Of a stretch of DNA of 64,000 nt, positions 1-7,633 are shown in pieces. The notes beneath the pieces were generated by a model. That model was not told the origin of the DNA. It saw nothing but the letters and a program-made list of their open reading frames with translations, and ran no database searches. This DNA comes from Veillonellaceae bacterium (GTDB lineage Bacteria > Bacillota > Negativicutes > Veillonellales > Veillonellaceae): contig CAAFUR010000021.1 in NCBI GenBank assembly GCA_900766245.1, forward strand, positions 124,001-188,000, written 5' to 3'. The translations under genes were made by a program, and so were the position numbers. Position 1 is the stretch's first letter; each line of letters starts with the position of its first letter.

Positions 1-477
1 GGCGTAGGCTCTTTACTTAAAATTTTAGCAACTGAAGCATTATCTTTAACTGGTGCCGTAGCGGGTACATCAGCATCTAAAGCAAGTGTATATACAAAAG
101 CAGCTTATGAAAAAGCAGATACGGTGCGACAAACATTAAATGATTCCTTACAAACTAAAGTAGAACCAGTGGTGGAAAAAGCCACAGCTGTTATGCAAGA
201 TGTAAAAGAAGTGGTAGAACCAAAATTACAACAAGTGAAAGAAAAGGTAGAACCAAAACTTCAACAGGTAAAAGAGGTGGTAGAGCCGACATTACAGCAA
301 GTAGAAGAAAAAGCTTCTGAATTGACAGCCAAAGCGATTGACCACGCACAAGAAGCGGTGCAAGACATTCGTGAAAAAGCGGAAGTTGTGAAGGAAACAG
401 CAGTGGAATTGGCAGAACAAACAAAAGAAAAAGCCATTGACTTAGCAGAACAAGCAAAAGACAAGTTCAAACAATAA
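1..477 (+). CDS. Coiled-coil repeat protein (5' end outside window)
   Basis: Frame 1 is open from the first base, so the gene begins upstream and the visible start-like GTG at 124 is internal. The visible 158 residues are rich in Lys, Glu, Ala and Val. They contain a short near-repeat of the form VEPKLQQVKE (three to four copies around window residues 50-90), followed by an Ala/Lys/Glu heptad-like tail. It has no Cys and no membrane segment in the visible part, though the first about 25 residues are mildly hydrophobic. This fits an extended amphipathic helix, like apolipoprotein- or LEA-like bacterial proteins, but I recognise no specific family. The next gene starts 17 bases downstream, so co-transcription is likely. 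Confidence 0.7.
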   Translation, partial: GVGSLLKILATEALSLTGAVAGTSASKASVYTKAAYEKADTVRQTLNDSLQTKVEPVVEKATAVMQDVKEVVEPKLQQVKEKVEPKLQQVKEVVEPTLQQVEEKASELTAKAIDHAQEAVQDIREKAEVVKETAVELAEQTKEKAIDLAEQAKDKFKQ

Positions 478-494
478 TCAGAGAGGTTATAACT

Positions 495-839
495 ATGAAT
501 ATCTTACAAATCCTTAAGTATGGAAAAACCTTTACATCTGATGCCTTTATGTCTACTGTGAATCGCATGGGTCGTAATATTATGTTTGCACGAAAAGCTG
601 TTATGTTATATTATTGTTTACGTGATACAGATACACCAGCATTTGTAAAGGCCGTTATTGCAGGCGCTTTAGGATACTTGATATTGCCTATTGATTTTAT
701 CCCAGATAGCGTACCAGGTCTTGGCTGGGTGGATGATGTGGCAGTATTAGCAATTGCTATGAAAGTAGCGAATCGCTATATTAAGGCTTCCCATAAGGAA
801 AAAGCACAAAAATTTGTGCCTATCGGATCAATTGATTAA
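495..839 (+). CDS. DUF1232 (YkvA-like) small membrane protein
   Basis: A 114-residue protein with the DUF1232 signature in its second half: a hydrophobic helix, then LPIDFIPDSVPGLGWVDD, then a second hydrophobic helix (about residues 50-95). YkvA-family proteins are small membrane-associated proteins of unknown function. The ATG is preceded by AGAGAGG at suitable spacing. It follows the coiled-coil gene closely and is followed by a weak GC-rich hairpin (845-866) that may be a terminator or processing site. Confidence 0.8.
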   Translation: MNILQILKYGKTFTSDAFMSTVNRMGRNIMFARKAVMLYYCLRDTDTPAFVKAVIAGALGYLILPIDFIPDSVPGLGWVDDVAVLAIAMKVANRYIKASHKEKAQKFVPIGSID

Positions 840-844
840 TCAGT

Positions 845-872
845 AAAGGGGCTCTTTGGAGCCTCTTATTGC
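845..872 (+). terminator. Weak intrinsic terminator-like hairpin
   Basis: An inverted repeat of the type AGGGGCTC-TTT-GAGCCTCT is followed by only a short T-rich tract. It may only partly stop transcription between the DUF1232 gene and the thioesterase. Confidence 0.35.
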
Positions 873-891
873 ATAGGAAAGGTAGTATACG

Positions 892-1302
892 ATGATTTCT
901 ACATCTTTACGTGTCCGATTTTATGAAACGGATATGATGGAGATTGCCCATCATACGAATCATTTACGGTGGTTTGAAATGGGGAGAATTGAATATTTTC
1001 GCCGCTGCGGTATTAGTCTATGGGACATGATGCAAGAGGGCATCGTCTTTCCTATTACAAAAGTGAGCTGTGAGTATAAGGAAGTGGCACGCTTTGATGA
1101 TGTATTGCGGGTGGAATTAACAGTATCCTCTTTGTCGCGGGCTCAATGTACTTTCACATATCGGATTATCCGTGACAGTGATAATGCATTAATCTGCACA
1201 GGGGAAACACAAAATGTGTTTACTGCTAAAGAAACAGGTAAAATTATTCGCTTGCCAGATGTATTTTTTAAACCCATGAAAGCCGTAGCAGAGGAGGAGT
1301 AG
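892..1302 (+). CDS. Acyl-CoA thioesterase, YbgC/4HBT family
   Basis: A 136-residue hotdog-fold protein. The N-terminal VRFYETDMMEIAHHTNHLRW matches the YbgC/FadM-type motif RxxDxDxxGHxNNxxYxxW, with the Asp at the catalytic position (YETD). Length is normal for single-hotdog thioesterases, which hydrolyse acyl-CoA or acyl-ACP thioesters in the cytoplasm. Substrate cannot be read from sequence. It ends 3 bases before murI, so the two are probably co-transcribed. Confidence 0.85.
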   Translation: MISTSLRVRFYETDMMEIAHHTNHLRWFEMGRIEYFRRCGISLWDMMQEGIVFPITKVSCEYKEVARFDDVLRVELTVSSLSRAQCTFTYRIIRDSDNALICTGETQNVFTAKETGKIIRLPDVFFKPMKAVAEEE

Positions 1303-1305
1303 GGA

Positions 1306-2124
1306 ATGACGCCCATACAGAAGGAATTACCTATTGGAGTATTCGACTCTGGAATCGGTGGATTGTCTGTATTATCTGTGCTAGCACAAGAATTTCCGGA
1401 AGAAGATTTTATTTATGTTGGAGATAGTGCAAACAATCCAGTAGGCAATAGGCCGATTGAGGAAATTGAAGGCATTGCTACGAAAATTGCAGTGTTTTTA
1501 GTGGCCCAACCAGTGAAACTAATAGTCATCGCTTGCAATACATTTTCTGTAGTAGCCTTGGACAAACTATCCAAACAATTTGATGTACCTATTGTGGGGA
1601 TGGCCCAGGGGATTCATGATGCTCTGCGTATCAAAGTCAAACAGAAACGTAAAGGACCTTTAGGCATTATGGCTACCGTCGCGACTATTAATAGTCATAA
1701 ACATATGGATGCGGTACATAGCTTAAAACCTCATGTGAAAGTGGTAGAACAAGGCTGTAAAGATTTGGCGGCCTGTATTGAAGAAGGTCATTTAGATGAT
1801 GCAGTTTTACGACATTGTGCAAAAGAATACGTACAGCCTTTGGTAGAGGCAAATGTGGAAGTGGCCATTTTAGGATGTACCCACTATCCTTTAGTAGAAT
1901 CCATATTGCGTGAGTTGGCTAAAGAACAAATTTGCTTTGTGGATCCTGCGTGGGAAACATCTGATGCTGTAGGAGCTATTTTGTACGGAGAAGATTTGGA
2001 GCAGACATCAGGTAGAAAAGGCTCTATACAAGTTTGTGTTACTAGCCATGCGGATCGAGTAACGTCTATCGTACAAGATATTTTCAAGGATACTAGCTTA
2101 GAAGCTAAGCTCATTACTCTATAG
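1306..2124 (+). CDS. murI: Glutamate racemase (divergent)
   Basis: A 272-residue Asp/Glu racemase family protein, predicted to convert L-glutamate to D-glutamate for peptidoglycan. Visible motifs are IGVFDSGIGGLSVL with the Asp/Ser pair at 14-15, the first catalytic Cys in IACNT (Cys77) and the second in LGCTHYPL (Cys191, His193). Two regions depart from typical MurI: the usual GDxxxxPYG loop reads GDSANNPVG (Tyr replaced by Val), and ACNTAS reads ACNTFS. Length and the cysteine pair argue for a functional racemase; a related amino-acid racemase is the alternative. GAGGAGG precedes the ATG. Confidence 0.82.
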   Translation: MTPIQKELPIGVFDSGIGGLSVLSVLAQEFPEEDFIYVGDSANNPVGNRPIEEIEGIATKIAVFLVAQPVKLIVIACNTFSVVALDKLSKQFDVPIVGMAQGIHDALRIKVKQKRKGPLGIMATVATINSHKHMDAVHSLKPHVKVVEQGCKDLAACIEEGHLDDAVLRHCAKEYVQPLVEANVEVAILGCTHYPLVESILRELAKEQICFVDPAWETSDAVGAILYGEDLEQTSGRKGSIQVCVTSHADRVTSIVQDIFKDTSLEAKLITL

Positions 2125-2132
2125 GAGGAATT

Positions 2133-2672
2133 ATGTATATTTACACATTAATAGATACCCTAGTGTGGATAGCCTGTATCATTGCTATCATTTATATTGC
2201 CTACCGCATATTTGCATGGCGCCAAGGCAATGAAGACATTGTGATCATGGTGAAACGTCGCACTCCATTTGTGGTAGAAGACATTAGTTTTGATCAAGTA
2301 GTGTTATCTACGGATATTCCATTTGTGAACAGAGGCAAACAATATGGAACTATCATGGATATGTTCCCTCGTCATTTATTACCACAAGAACAATTTGACA
2401 ATGTACGAATTCAATCGTGGTTAACCGATGCAAAGGCAGAACGTCATGATGGTTATTGGGAAGCGTTAGTGTATAAGCAACGACAAGGAAGTACCATTCG
2501 TTTGCGTCTAGTGATGACGGCTAATAGTGGTAACATTCGTAAAGACTTAGTGGGATTCCCGGACATGCCTATCGATATCTACCATCAAGTAGTAGGCCGT
2601 GAGGCGTACCGTATTTCAAAAACTAGAATTACTCTAACTGCAGAAGAGTTAGAAGTAGCAATGCGTAAATAG
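2133..2672 (+). CDS. Membrane-anchored protein of unknown function
   Basis: A 179-residue protein with one N-terminal transmembrane helix (about residues 5-27) and a mixed alpha/beta soluble remainder with no motif I recognise. The charged sequence after the helix suggests the soluble part is cytoplasmic. It has an AGGAGG site, starts 8 bases after murI and ends 10 bases before the CofE-like gene, so it belongs to the same operon. I cannot assign a function. Confidence 0.7.
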   Translation: MYIYTLIDTLVWIACIIAIIYIAYRIFAWRQGNEDIVIMVKRRTPFVVEDISFDQVVLSTDIPFVNRGKQYGTIMDMFPRHLLPQEQFDNVRIQSWLTDAKAERHDGYWEALVYKQRQGSTIRLRLVMTANSGNIRKDLVGFPDMPIDIYHQVVGREAYRISKTRITLTAEELEVAMRK

Positions 2673-2682
2673 GAGGTATATC

Positions 2683-3339
2683 ATGGCTGAATTAGAACTT
2701 TTACCAATCCCTACGCGCATTTTAACGAACAAAGATGATATCGTTGAGGCTATCGTAGAATTTGCAGGCCCTTATATTGGACCAGAAGATATTGTGTGCG
2801 TAGCAGAATCCGTCGTGGCTATCACGCAAGGGGAGTTTACACGACCAGAAGATTTAAAAGTATCTTGGCAAGCTAAATTTTTAAATCGCTTCATTCATCC
2901 CGATGGATCTATGGCATCTGTGTATGGTATGCAAGCAGCTATGGATAAAGAAGGGGAATGGAAAATGATGTTTGCCTTCCTCTGTGGAGCTGTAGCTAAA
3001 GTGTTTAAAAAATCTGGTGTCTTCTATCAAATGGCACGGACCGCATCCTTAACAGATGATGTGACAGGGACTATGCCTCCGTTTGATAAATGCATTGTAT
3101 ATGGACCAAAACAACCAAATGCAGTAGCCGATGCTATCATGAAAGCAACAGGAGCTTATGGAGCTTGTGTAGCGGACGTGAATGATTTAAAACGAGCGGC
3201 TATCTTAGGGCATAGTCGTGGATTGAAACCGCAGCAAATTGCGCAAATTTTAATCGATAATCCATTTGGCAATGATAGCCAAATGACACCTATCGTTGTG
3301 ATTAAAAATTATGCCTCTGTGTCTGCACGGAGACGATAA
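2683..3339 (+). CDS. F420-0:gamma-glutamyl ligase (CofE)-like protein
   Basis: A 218-residue protein resembling the CofE-type domain. It has an early IPTRILTNKDDI..IVEFA, the EDIVCVAESVVAITQG segment, and a later DVNDLKR..ILG region typical of this fold. True CofE adds glutamate to coenzyme F420-0; Negativicutes are not known to make F420, so this copy probably acts on another substrate. An AGGAGG site lies before the ATG. It is the last gene of the murI group, followed by the TPP riboswitch. Confidence 0.68.
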   Translation: MAELELLPIPTRILTNKDDIVEAIVEFAGPYIGPEDIVCVAESVVAITQGEFTRPEDLKVSWQAKFLNRFIHPDGSMASVYGMQAAMDKEGEWKMMFAFLCGAVAKVFKKSGVFYQMARTASLTDDVTGTMPPFDKCIVYGPKQPNAVADAIMKATGAYGACVADVNDLKRAAILGHSRGLKPQQIAQILIDNPFGNDSQMTPIVVIKNYASVSARRR

Positions 3340-3392
3340 AAATTGTTGATACTTAGGCTTGCAAATTGAGTCGTATCAGCGTATACTGAAAG

Positions 3393-3478
3393 AGAACTTT
3401 GGGGAGCCTACTGGCTGAGAGTAAACGAAAGTTTTGACCCATAACCTGATTTGGATAATGCCAACGTAGGATAAGTTT
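3393..3478 (+). promoter_or_regulatory. TPP riboswitch (THI element)
   Basis: All the core thiamine pyrophosphate aptamer blocks are present in order: GGGGAGCC, CTGGCTGAGA, GACCC, ACCTGATTTGGATAATGCCA and CGTAGGATAAG. The closing P1 helix pairs AACTT (3395-3399) with AAGTT (3473-3477). It stands ahead of the thiS-F-G-H operon and is followed directly by an intrinsic terminator, the arrangement of a TPP-OFF transcriptional switch. Confidence 0.96.
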
Positions 3479-3493
3479 GATTCGTCATACTGA

Positions 3494-3520
3494 GGACATC
3501 CAACAGGATGTCCTTTTTTT
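3494..3520 (+). terminator. Riboswitch expression-platform terminator
   Basis: An 8-bp perfect stem GGACATCC-AACA-GGATGTCC followed by seven T. It lies 16 bases after the TPP aptamer and is the expected off-state terminator. Confidence 0.92.
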
Positions 3521-3639
3521 GTGTCTTTCATAGGATAGTCTATCCTATATGGGTACAGAATAGAGGTATATCTAAGTGGATGTACAAGTGAAACAGAATA
3601 GTGAGACGATAGAGTGCTACAGCATGAAGGGGCATACCA

Positions 3640-3667
3640 CCGCGGGTATGGTTTTTCGTGCTGTTTT
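3640..3667 (+). terminator. Second leader terminator before thiS, with ACCGCGG core
   Basis: An outer stem ACAGCATG (starting about 3618) pairs with CGTGCTGT, then a run of seven T. An inner stem CATACC/GGTATG encloses ACCGCG. The end (TTTTTCGTGCTGTTTTTTT) and the ACCGCGG core resemble the antiterminator/terminator region of T-box leaders. The hallmark TGG just before ACCGCGG is missing and the leader is short, so T-box identity is not supported. Confidence 0.6.
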
Positions 3668-3763
3668 TTTATACTAGTATGTGGTGAAGGAAGCATGATT
3701 AGCAATTGGCATGATACTAGTTTGAAATAGGTATATAGCATACGCTATAGTTAGGAGGATATG

Positions 3764-3955
3764 ATGAAAGTAAATGGAGCAACGTATCATTATGAGGGGC
3801 AAACAGTACAAGAAGTACTGGCAGCCCTAGCGTTTCGCATGGATCGCATCGTAGTGGAATATAATGGCAAAATCCTTTCCAAAGCAGATTGGGAATCCAC
3901 TCGTGTGAGTCCTGCAGACACAATGGAAGTAGTAACCTTTGTAGGAGGTGGCTAA
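3764..3955 (+). CDS. thiS: Sulfur carrier protein ThiS
   Basis: A 63-residue beta-grasp protein ending in VTFVGGG, so it has the C-terminal Gly-Gly that is adenylated by ThiF and converted to a thiocarboxylate, the sulfur donor for the thiamine thiazole. Two ATGs lie in tandem (3761 and 3764). The AGGAGG at 3753-3758 leaves 2 bases before the first and 5 before the second, so I choose the second. The stop codon abuts the thiF ATG. Expression is controlled by the TPP riboswitch. Confidence 0.93.
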   Translation: MKVNGATYHYEGQTVQEVLAALAFRMDRIVVEYNGKILSKADWESTRVSPADTMEVVTFVGGG

Positions 3956-4531
3956 ATGGTATCTTTACAAGATAAAAAAGTTCTGCTTATCGGTGTAGGC
4001 GGTGTTGGATCCCATGTGGCAGTGGCATTGTGCCGTGCTGGAATTGGTCAGTTAGAAATCGTAGACTTCGACGTTGTGGATGAAAGTAATCTAGGCCGTC
4101 AATACTATGATGTGAATGATGTAGGAGTTTTAAAAGTAGAGGCTATGAAAGGCCACCTCAATCGGATGAACCCAAACTGTGAAGTCATCGTTCATAATGA
4201 ATGCCTCACACCAGAGCGATTATCTGAATTAATCGATGGCTATGACATGGTCGTAGAAGCAGTGGACAAGGCTGTCACAAAAGCGTGGATGACAGAAGTG
4301 ATTCTAACTCATCCTACAGAACCCTTATTAGTTGGCTGTTCCGGTATGGCAGGTTGGGGCGATAGTAATGGTATTCGCCGTGAACGGAGACATCATCGTT
4401 GGTATCTATGTGGCGATGGAGTGAGCGATATCGATTCTATCGGAAAAATCACTGCGGCTCGTGTCATGGTGTGTGCCGGACATATGGCAAATGCTGTGAT
4501 TCAACTATTACATGGAGAAGATATTGATTAA
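3956..4531 (+). CDS. thiF: ThiS adenylyltransferase ThiF (short form)
   Basis: A 191-residue E1-like enzyme with the nucleotide-binding LLIGVGGVGSHVA at residues 10-22 and the Asp-containing IVDFDVVDESNLGRQ segment. It is predicted to adenylate the ThiS C-terminus. It is shorter than E. coli ThiF and has no zinc Cys pairs, matching the short family found in anaerobic thiSFGH operons. ATG immediately follows the thiS stop, so translational coupling is likely. Confidence 0.92.
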   Translation: MVSLQDKKVLLIGVGGVGSHVAVALCRAGIGQLEIVDFDVVDESNLGRQYYDVNDVGVLKVEAMKGHLNRMNPNCEVIVHNECLTPERLSELIDGYDMVVEAVDKAVTKAWMTEVILTHPTEPLLVGCSGMAGWGDSNGIRRERRHHRWYLCGDGVSDIDSIGKITAARVMVCAGHMANAVIQLLHGEDID

Positions 4532-4541
4532 GGAGGAACCT

Positions 4542-5333
4542 ATGACACGTTCAGTAAAAGATATGGAAACACAAGATACATGGACCTTAGGGGGACATAC
4601 ATTACATTCTCGATTTATCTTGGGGTCTGGTAAATTTTCTATCGACTTAATCGAGGCTGTCCTAGAAGAAGCGGGTGCAGAAATGATTACTTTAGCCCTA
4701 CGTCGTGCGGTAGGTGGAGAAGTGGAAAATATTCTAGATGCTATCCCAAAGGATACCATCTTAATTCCTAACACAAGCGGTGCCAGAGATGCAGAAGAAG
4801 CGGTACGCATTGCTAGATTATCACGTGCTACAGGTTGTGGAGATTTTGTAAAAGTAGAAATTATGAAAGATTCAAAATATTTATTGCCACATAATGGAGA
4901 GACCATTAAAGCTACAGAAATATTGGCAAAAGAAGGATTCATCGTTATGCCATATATGTATCCAGACTTAGAGGTGGCTCGTGATTTGGTGAATGCTGGA
5001 GCCGCTGCGGTGATGCCTTTAGCAGCGCCAATTGGATCTAATCGTGGATTGCAGACTAAGGAATTTATCAAAATTTTAGTGAATGAAATTGACTTGCCTA
5101 TCATCGTAGATGCTGGCATTGGTGCTCCATCCCAAGCAGCAGAAGCTATGGAAATGGGCGTAGCTGCGATCATGGCAAATACAGCCGTAGCTTCTGCTGG
5201 TCATATTCGAGGTATGGCAAAAGCATTTGGTTTAGCCATCCAAGCAGGACGATTGGCATATTTGTCAAAATTAGGGCCTACTCTTGAAACCGGTGGTAGC
5301 GCTTCATCTCCGTTGACTGGATTTTTGAGATAA
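4542..5333 (+). CDS. thiG: Thiazole synthase ThiG
   Basis: A 263-residue TIM-barrel protein that builds thiazole phosphate from DXP, ThiS thiocarboxylate and dehydroglycine. The start of mature homology (LGGHTLHSRFILGSGKF), the Schiff-base Lys region DFVKVEIMKDSKYLLP and the phosphate-binding VDAGIGAPSQAAEAMEMG and MANTAVA are all present. I use ATG 4542 because AAGGAGG lies 5 bases upstream; an earlier in-frame ATG (4512) would overlap thiF and has no ribosome site. Confidence 0.95.
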   Translation: MTRSVKDMETQDTWTLGGHTLHSRFILGSGKFSIDLIEAVLEEAGAEMITLALRRAVGGEVENILDAIPKDTILIPNTSGARDAEEAVRIARLSRATGCGDFVKVEIMKDSKYLLPHNGETIKATEILAKEGFIVMPYMYPDLEVARDLVNAGAAAVMPLAAPIGSNRGLQTKEFIKILVNEIDLPIIVDAGIGAPSQAAEAMEMGVAAIMANTAVASAGHIRGMAKAFGLAIQAGRLAYLSKLGPTLETGGSASSPLTGFLR

Positions 5334-5349
5334 TAGGAAAGGAATAGCC

Positions 5350-6546
5350 ATGTCTAGTACCACCAGATACCATATAGATGATCCATGTTGGAAGTATCGC
5401 CCCCACATGGATCAAATTGAAAGTCCCATTTTAGAAACGGTATTGCGAGAACGTGAGCAATATACATACGATCGATACACAGCAGATGATGTGCGCCGTG
5501 TATTGCAAGAAGATACAATTGATGTAGAAGGATTGAAAATTTTATTATCTCCTGCAGCAGAACCATTTTTGGAAGAACTAGCGGAAAAAGCAAAGGCCGT
5601 ACGAACACGATACTTTGGCAATTCTGTATATTTGTTTACACCGTTATATATTTCAAATTATTGCGATAACCTATGCGTGTATTGTGGCTTCAACTGTAAA
5701 AATCAGATCCATCGAGCGAAGTTAGATGAAGCAGGTATTGAAGAAGAATTAAAAAATATTGCCAAAACAGGATTACAAGATATTCTAATTTTGACTGGGG
5801 AAAGTGAACGCCATAGCCCTATTTCGTACATTGGGCGTGCCTGTGAATTAGCAAAAAAATATTTCAAAGTAGTAGGCGTAGAAATTTACCCTGCCAATGT
5901 AGACGATTATGCGTACCTACGAGAATGCGGTTGCGATTATGTGACCGTATTCCAAGAAACCTATAATTGGGAAAACTATAAAACATTGCATTTATTAGGT
6001 AATAAAAGTATCTTTCCATACCGATTAGAAACGCAAGAACGAGCTTTGCGAGGAGGAATGCGTGGAGTAGGTTTGGCAGCTCTTTTAGGATTGGATGATT
6101 TCCGAAAAGATGCCTTTGCCACTGCTTTGCATGCCCATATGCTACAACGTGCGTATCCTCATGGAGAAATTAGTATTTCCTGTCCACGCCTGCGGCCTAT
6201 CGTCAATGATGATACCATCAATGCAGGGGACGTAGGAGAAGCTCAATTATTACAAGTCATCTTGGCATATCGCTTATTCCTACCTTATGCAAATATTACA
6301 ATTTCTACTAGAGAAACAGCCAGGTTCCGTAACGGGGTCCTACCATTAGCAGCGACGAAACTTTCAGCAGGTGTCAGCACAGGTATTGGTGAACATTCCT
6401 CAGAAGAAAAGAAACAAGAAGAAGGGGATGCACAATTTGAAATTGCTGACAGTAGAACCGTAGCAGAAGCCATGGAAGATGTGAAAGCCTTAGGAATGCA
6501 AGTGGTGATGAGTGATTATATCGATGTGCTCTATGAAGAAAAATAA
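5350..6546 (+). CDS. thiH: 2-iminoacetate synthase ThiH (radical SAM)
   Basis: A 398-residue radical SAM enzyme that cleaves tyrosine to dehydroglycine and p-cresol for thiazole formation. The [4Fe-4S] motif is CDNLCVYC (Cys105, Cys109, Cys112). The flanking YISNYC, GFNCKN and LILTGES blocks match ThiH, and the ThiG partner is immediately upstream. It is slightly longer than usual, with a Glu/Lys-rich insertion near residues 350-365. The choice of tyrosine lyase over an aerobic ThiO fits an anaerobe. Confidence 0.94.
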   Translation: MSSTTRYHIDDPCWKYRPHMDQIESPILETVLREREQYTYDRYTADDVRRVLQEDTIDVEGLKILLSPAAEPFLEELAEKAKAVRTRYFGNSVYLFTPLYISNYCDNLCVYCGFNCKNQIHRAKLDEAGIEEELKNIAKTGLQDILILTGESERHSPISYIGRACELAKKYFKVVGVEIYPANVDDYAYLRECGCDYVTVFQETYNWENYKTLHLLGNKSIFPYRLETQERALRGGMRGVGLAALLGLDDFRKDAFATALHAHMLQRAYPHGEISISCPRLRPIVNDDTINAGDVGEAQLLQVILAYRLFLPYANITISTRETARFRNGVLPLAATKLSAGVSTGIGEHSSEEKKQEEGDAQFEIADSRTVAEAMEDVKALGMQVVMSDYIDVLYEEK

Positions 6547-7354
6547 CCAATCCATAGATACCTTAGTGTTGATTACAAATCGACAGTTGTTGAAAGATGA
6601 CGTGAGTCTAGCCACATATGGTACAGCACTGTCTAAGGGAGTAGAAAGATTACAAAAGTATGGTAAACATTTTATTTATAATATTGGAAAAAACAGTTTG
6701 CCATGTGATATGCATAAAGCATATGAATCTACAGTAGCAGCAAATCTCGATAGCAATAGATTGTTTAAGCGAGGAGTAGACAATGTTGAAATGGATAGAT
6801 GGATGAGAAATCACCACAATCTGTACACATTATGCCGTGACACAGACCTAACATTTGAAGAGTATCTCCAACTCTGCGATGTTATAGGCAGTACCGTAGT
6901 ATACCATGGAAAAGTCATCACTAACCGAGTGCAATTAGAGATTATCTTAAACAGACAACCACGAATCCATATGCCGACCAATCTAATACGCCATTGGCAA
7001 TCCGAACAAGAAGAACTGTGGAACACATTCCAAAGCTATTGGAATACCGTCACAGTATGGAGTACCGTCCACAACGAAGACGATATTAGTTTGTTAACAT
7101 CGCTATCCATTCCAAAATTAGAGTGCGTCTTAATTAGTCCTATCTTTCCTACACCATGCAAAGAAGGACATCCCGGTATTGGTGTTAGCAGAGGGGAAAT
7201 ATTATTAGAACAAATACAGAATCATTACCCATATGTTAAAGGTATTGCTTTGGGTGGCATTCACGAATACAATTATCAAAAGTGTTTGCAACATTCTTTC
7301 ACTGGCGTAGCTATTATGTCTGATTTCATGAAGCAAGTGCATAACTACATATAG
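6533..7354 (+). CDS. Divergent ThiE/TenI-like protein
   Basis: A 273-residue protein whose last about 75 residues carry the ThiE/TenI signature: SPIFPTPCKEGHPGIG, then ALGGI, then TGVAIMSDF. The N-terminal about 190 residues are much less conserved and longer than in canonical thiamine phosphate synthase (about 210 residues in all). It overlaps the thiH end by 14 bases (ATG 6533), so it is in the riboswitch operon. It may be the thiamine phosphate synthase, or a TenI-like paralogue. The usual pyrimidine-binding motifs are weak, so activity is uncertain. Confidence 0.7.
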   Translation: MKKNNQSIDTLVLITNRQLLKDDVSLATYGTALSKGVERLQKYGKHFIYNIGKNSLPCDMHKAYESTVAANLDSNRLFKRGVDNVEMDRWMRNHHNLYTLCRDTDLTFEEYLQLCDVIGSTVVYHGKVITNRVQLEIILNRQPRIHMPTNLIRHWQSEQEELWNTFQSYWNTVTVWSTVHNEDDISLLTSLSIPKLECVLISPIFPTPCKEGHPGIGVSRGEILLEQIQNHYPYVKGIALGGIHEYNYQKCLQHSFTGVAIMSDFMKQVHNYI

Positions 7355-7360
7355 ATATAA

Positions 7361-7575
7361 GAACGCCATACACTTCGGAGCAAATCTCAGTGGAACGAAA
7401 ATTTGTGGAGAAGTGTATGGCGTTCGCTCCCGACGTTCTAGGCACGAAAGCGGGGAAAGAACGCCATATACAGCGGAGCACTCTCAGTGGAACGTAAATT
7501 TGTGGAGAAGTGTATGGCGTTCGATCCTTACGGTCTAGGTACAAAAGCGGGGAAAGAACGCCATATACAGCGGAG
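7361..7575 (+). repeat. About 98-bp tandem palindromic repeats
   Basis: Units start with GAACGCCATA at 7361, 7459 and 7556 (periods 98 and 97); the third copy is truncated at about 7575. Each full unit has an internal inverted repeat: GAACGCCATACACT at 7361 pairs with AGTGTATGGCGTTC at 7412 over 14 bp, so each can form a long hairpin. Between hairpins lies a conserved linker with CTAGG and AAAGCGGGGAA. The array fills most of the 279-base gap before the glycosyltransferase and codes for nothing convincing. Confidence 0.85.
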
Positions 7576-7633
7576 TTTGCAAAACAAGTCTCAATCCTGT
7601 AAAATAGATAGGTAAAGATCATAAGGAGGAGCT

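Noticed and set aside
3540..3667. Full T-box riboswitch before thiS
   Set aside because: The TGG that contacts tRNA does not precede ACCGCGG, and the leader is too short for a clear stem I. Only the terminator is annotated.
4508..5173. 221-codon minus-strand ORF opposite thiG
   Set aside because: Shadow of thiG; composition follows the codon pattern of the sense gene and no ribosome site is present.
7326..7622. 98-codon minus-strand ORF over the tandem repeats
   Set aside because: Runs through two repeat units and has no family; the repeats explain it.
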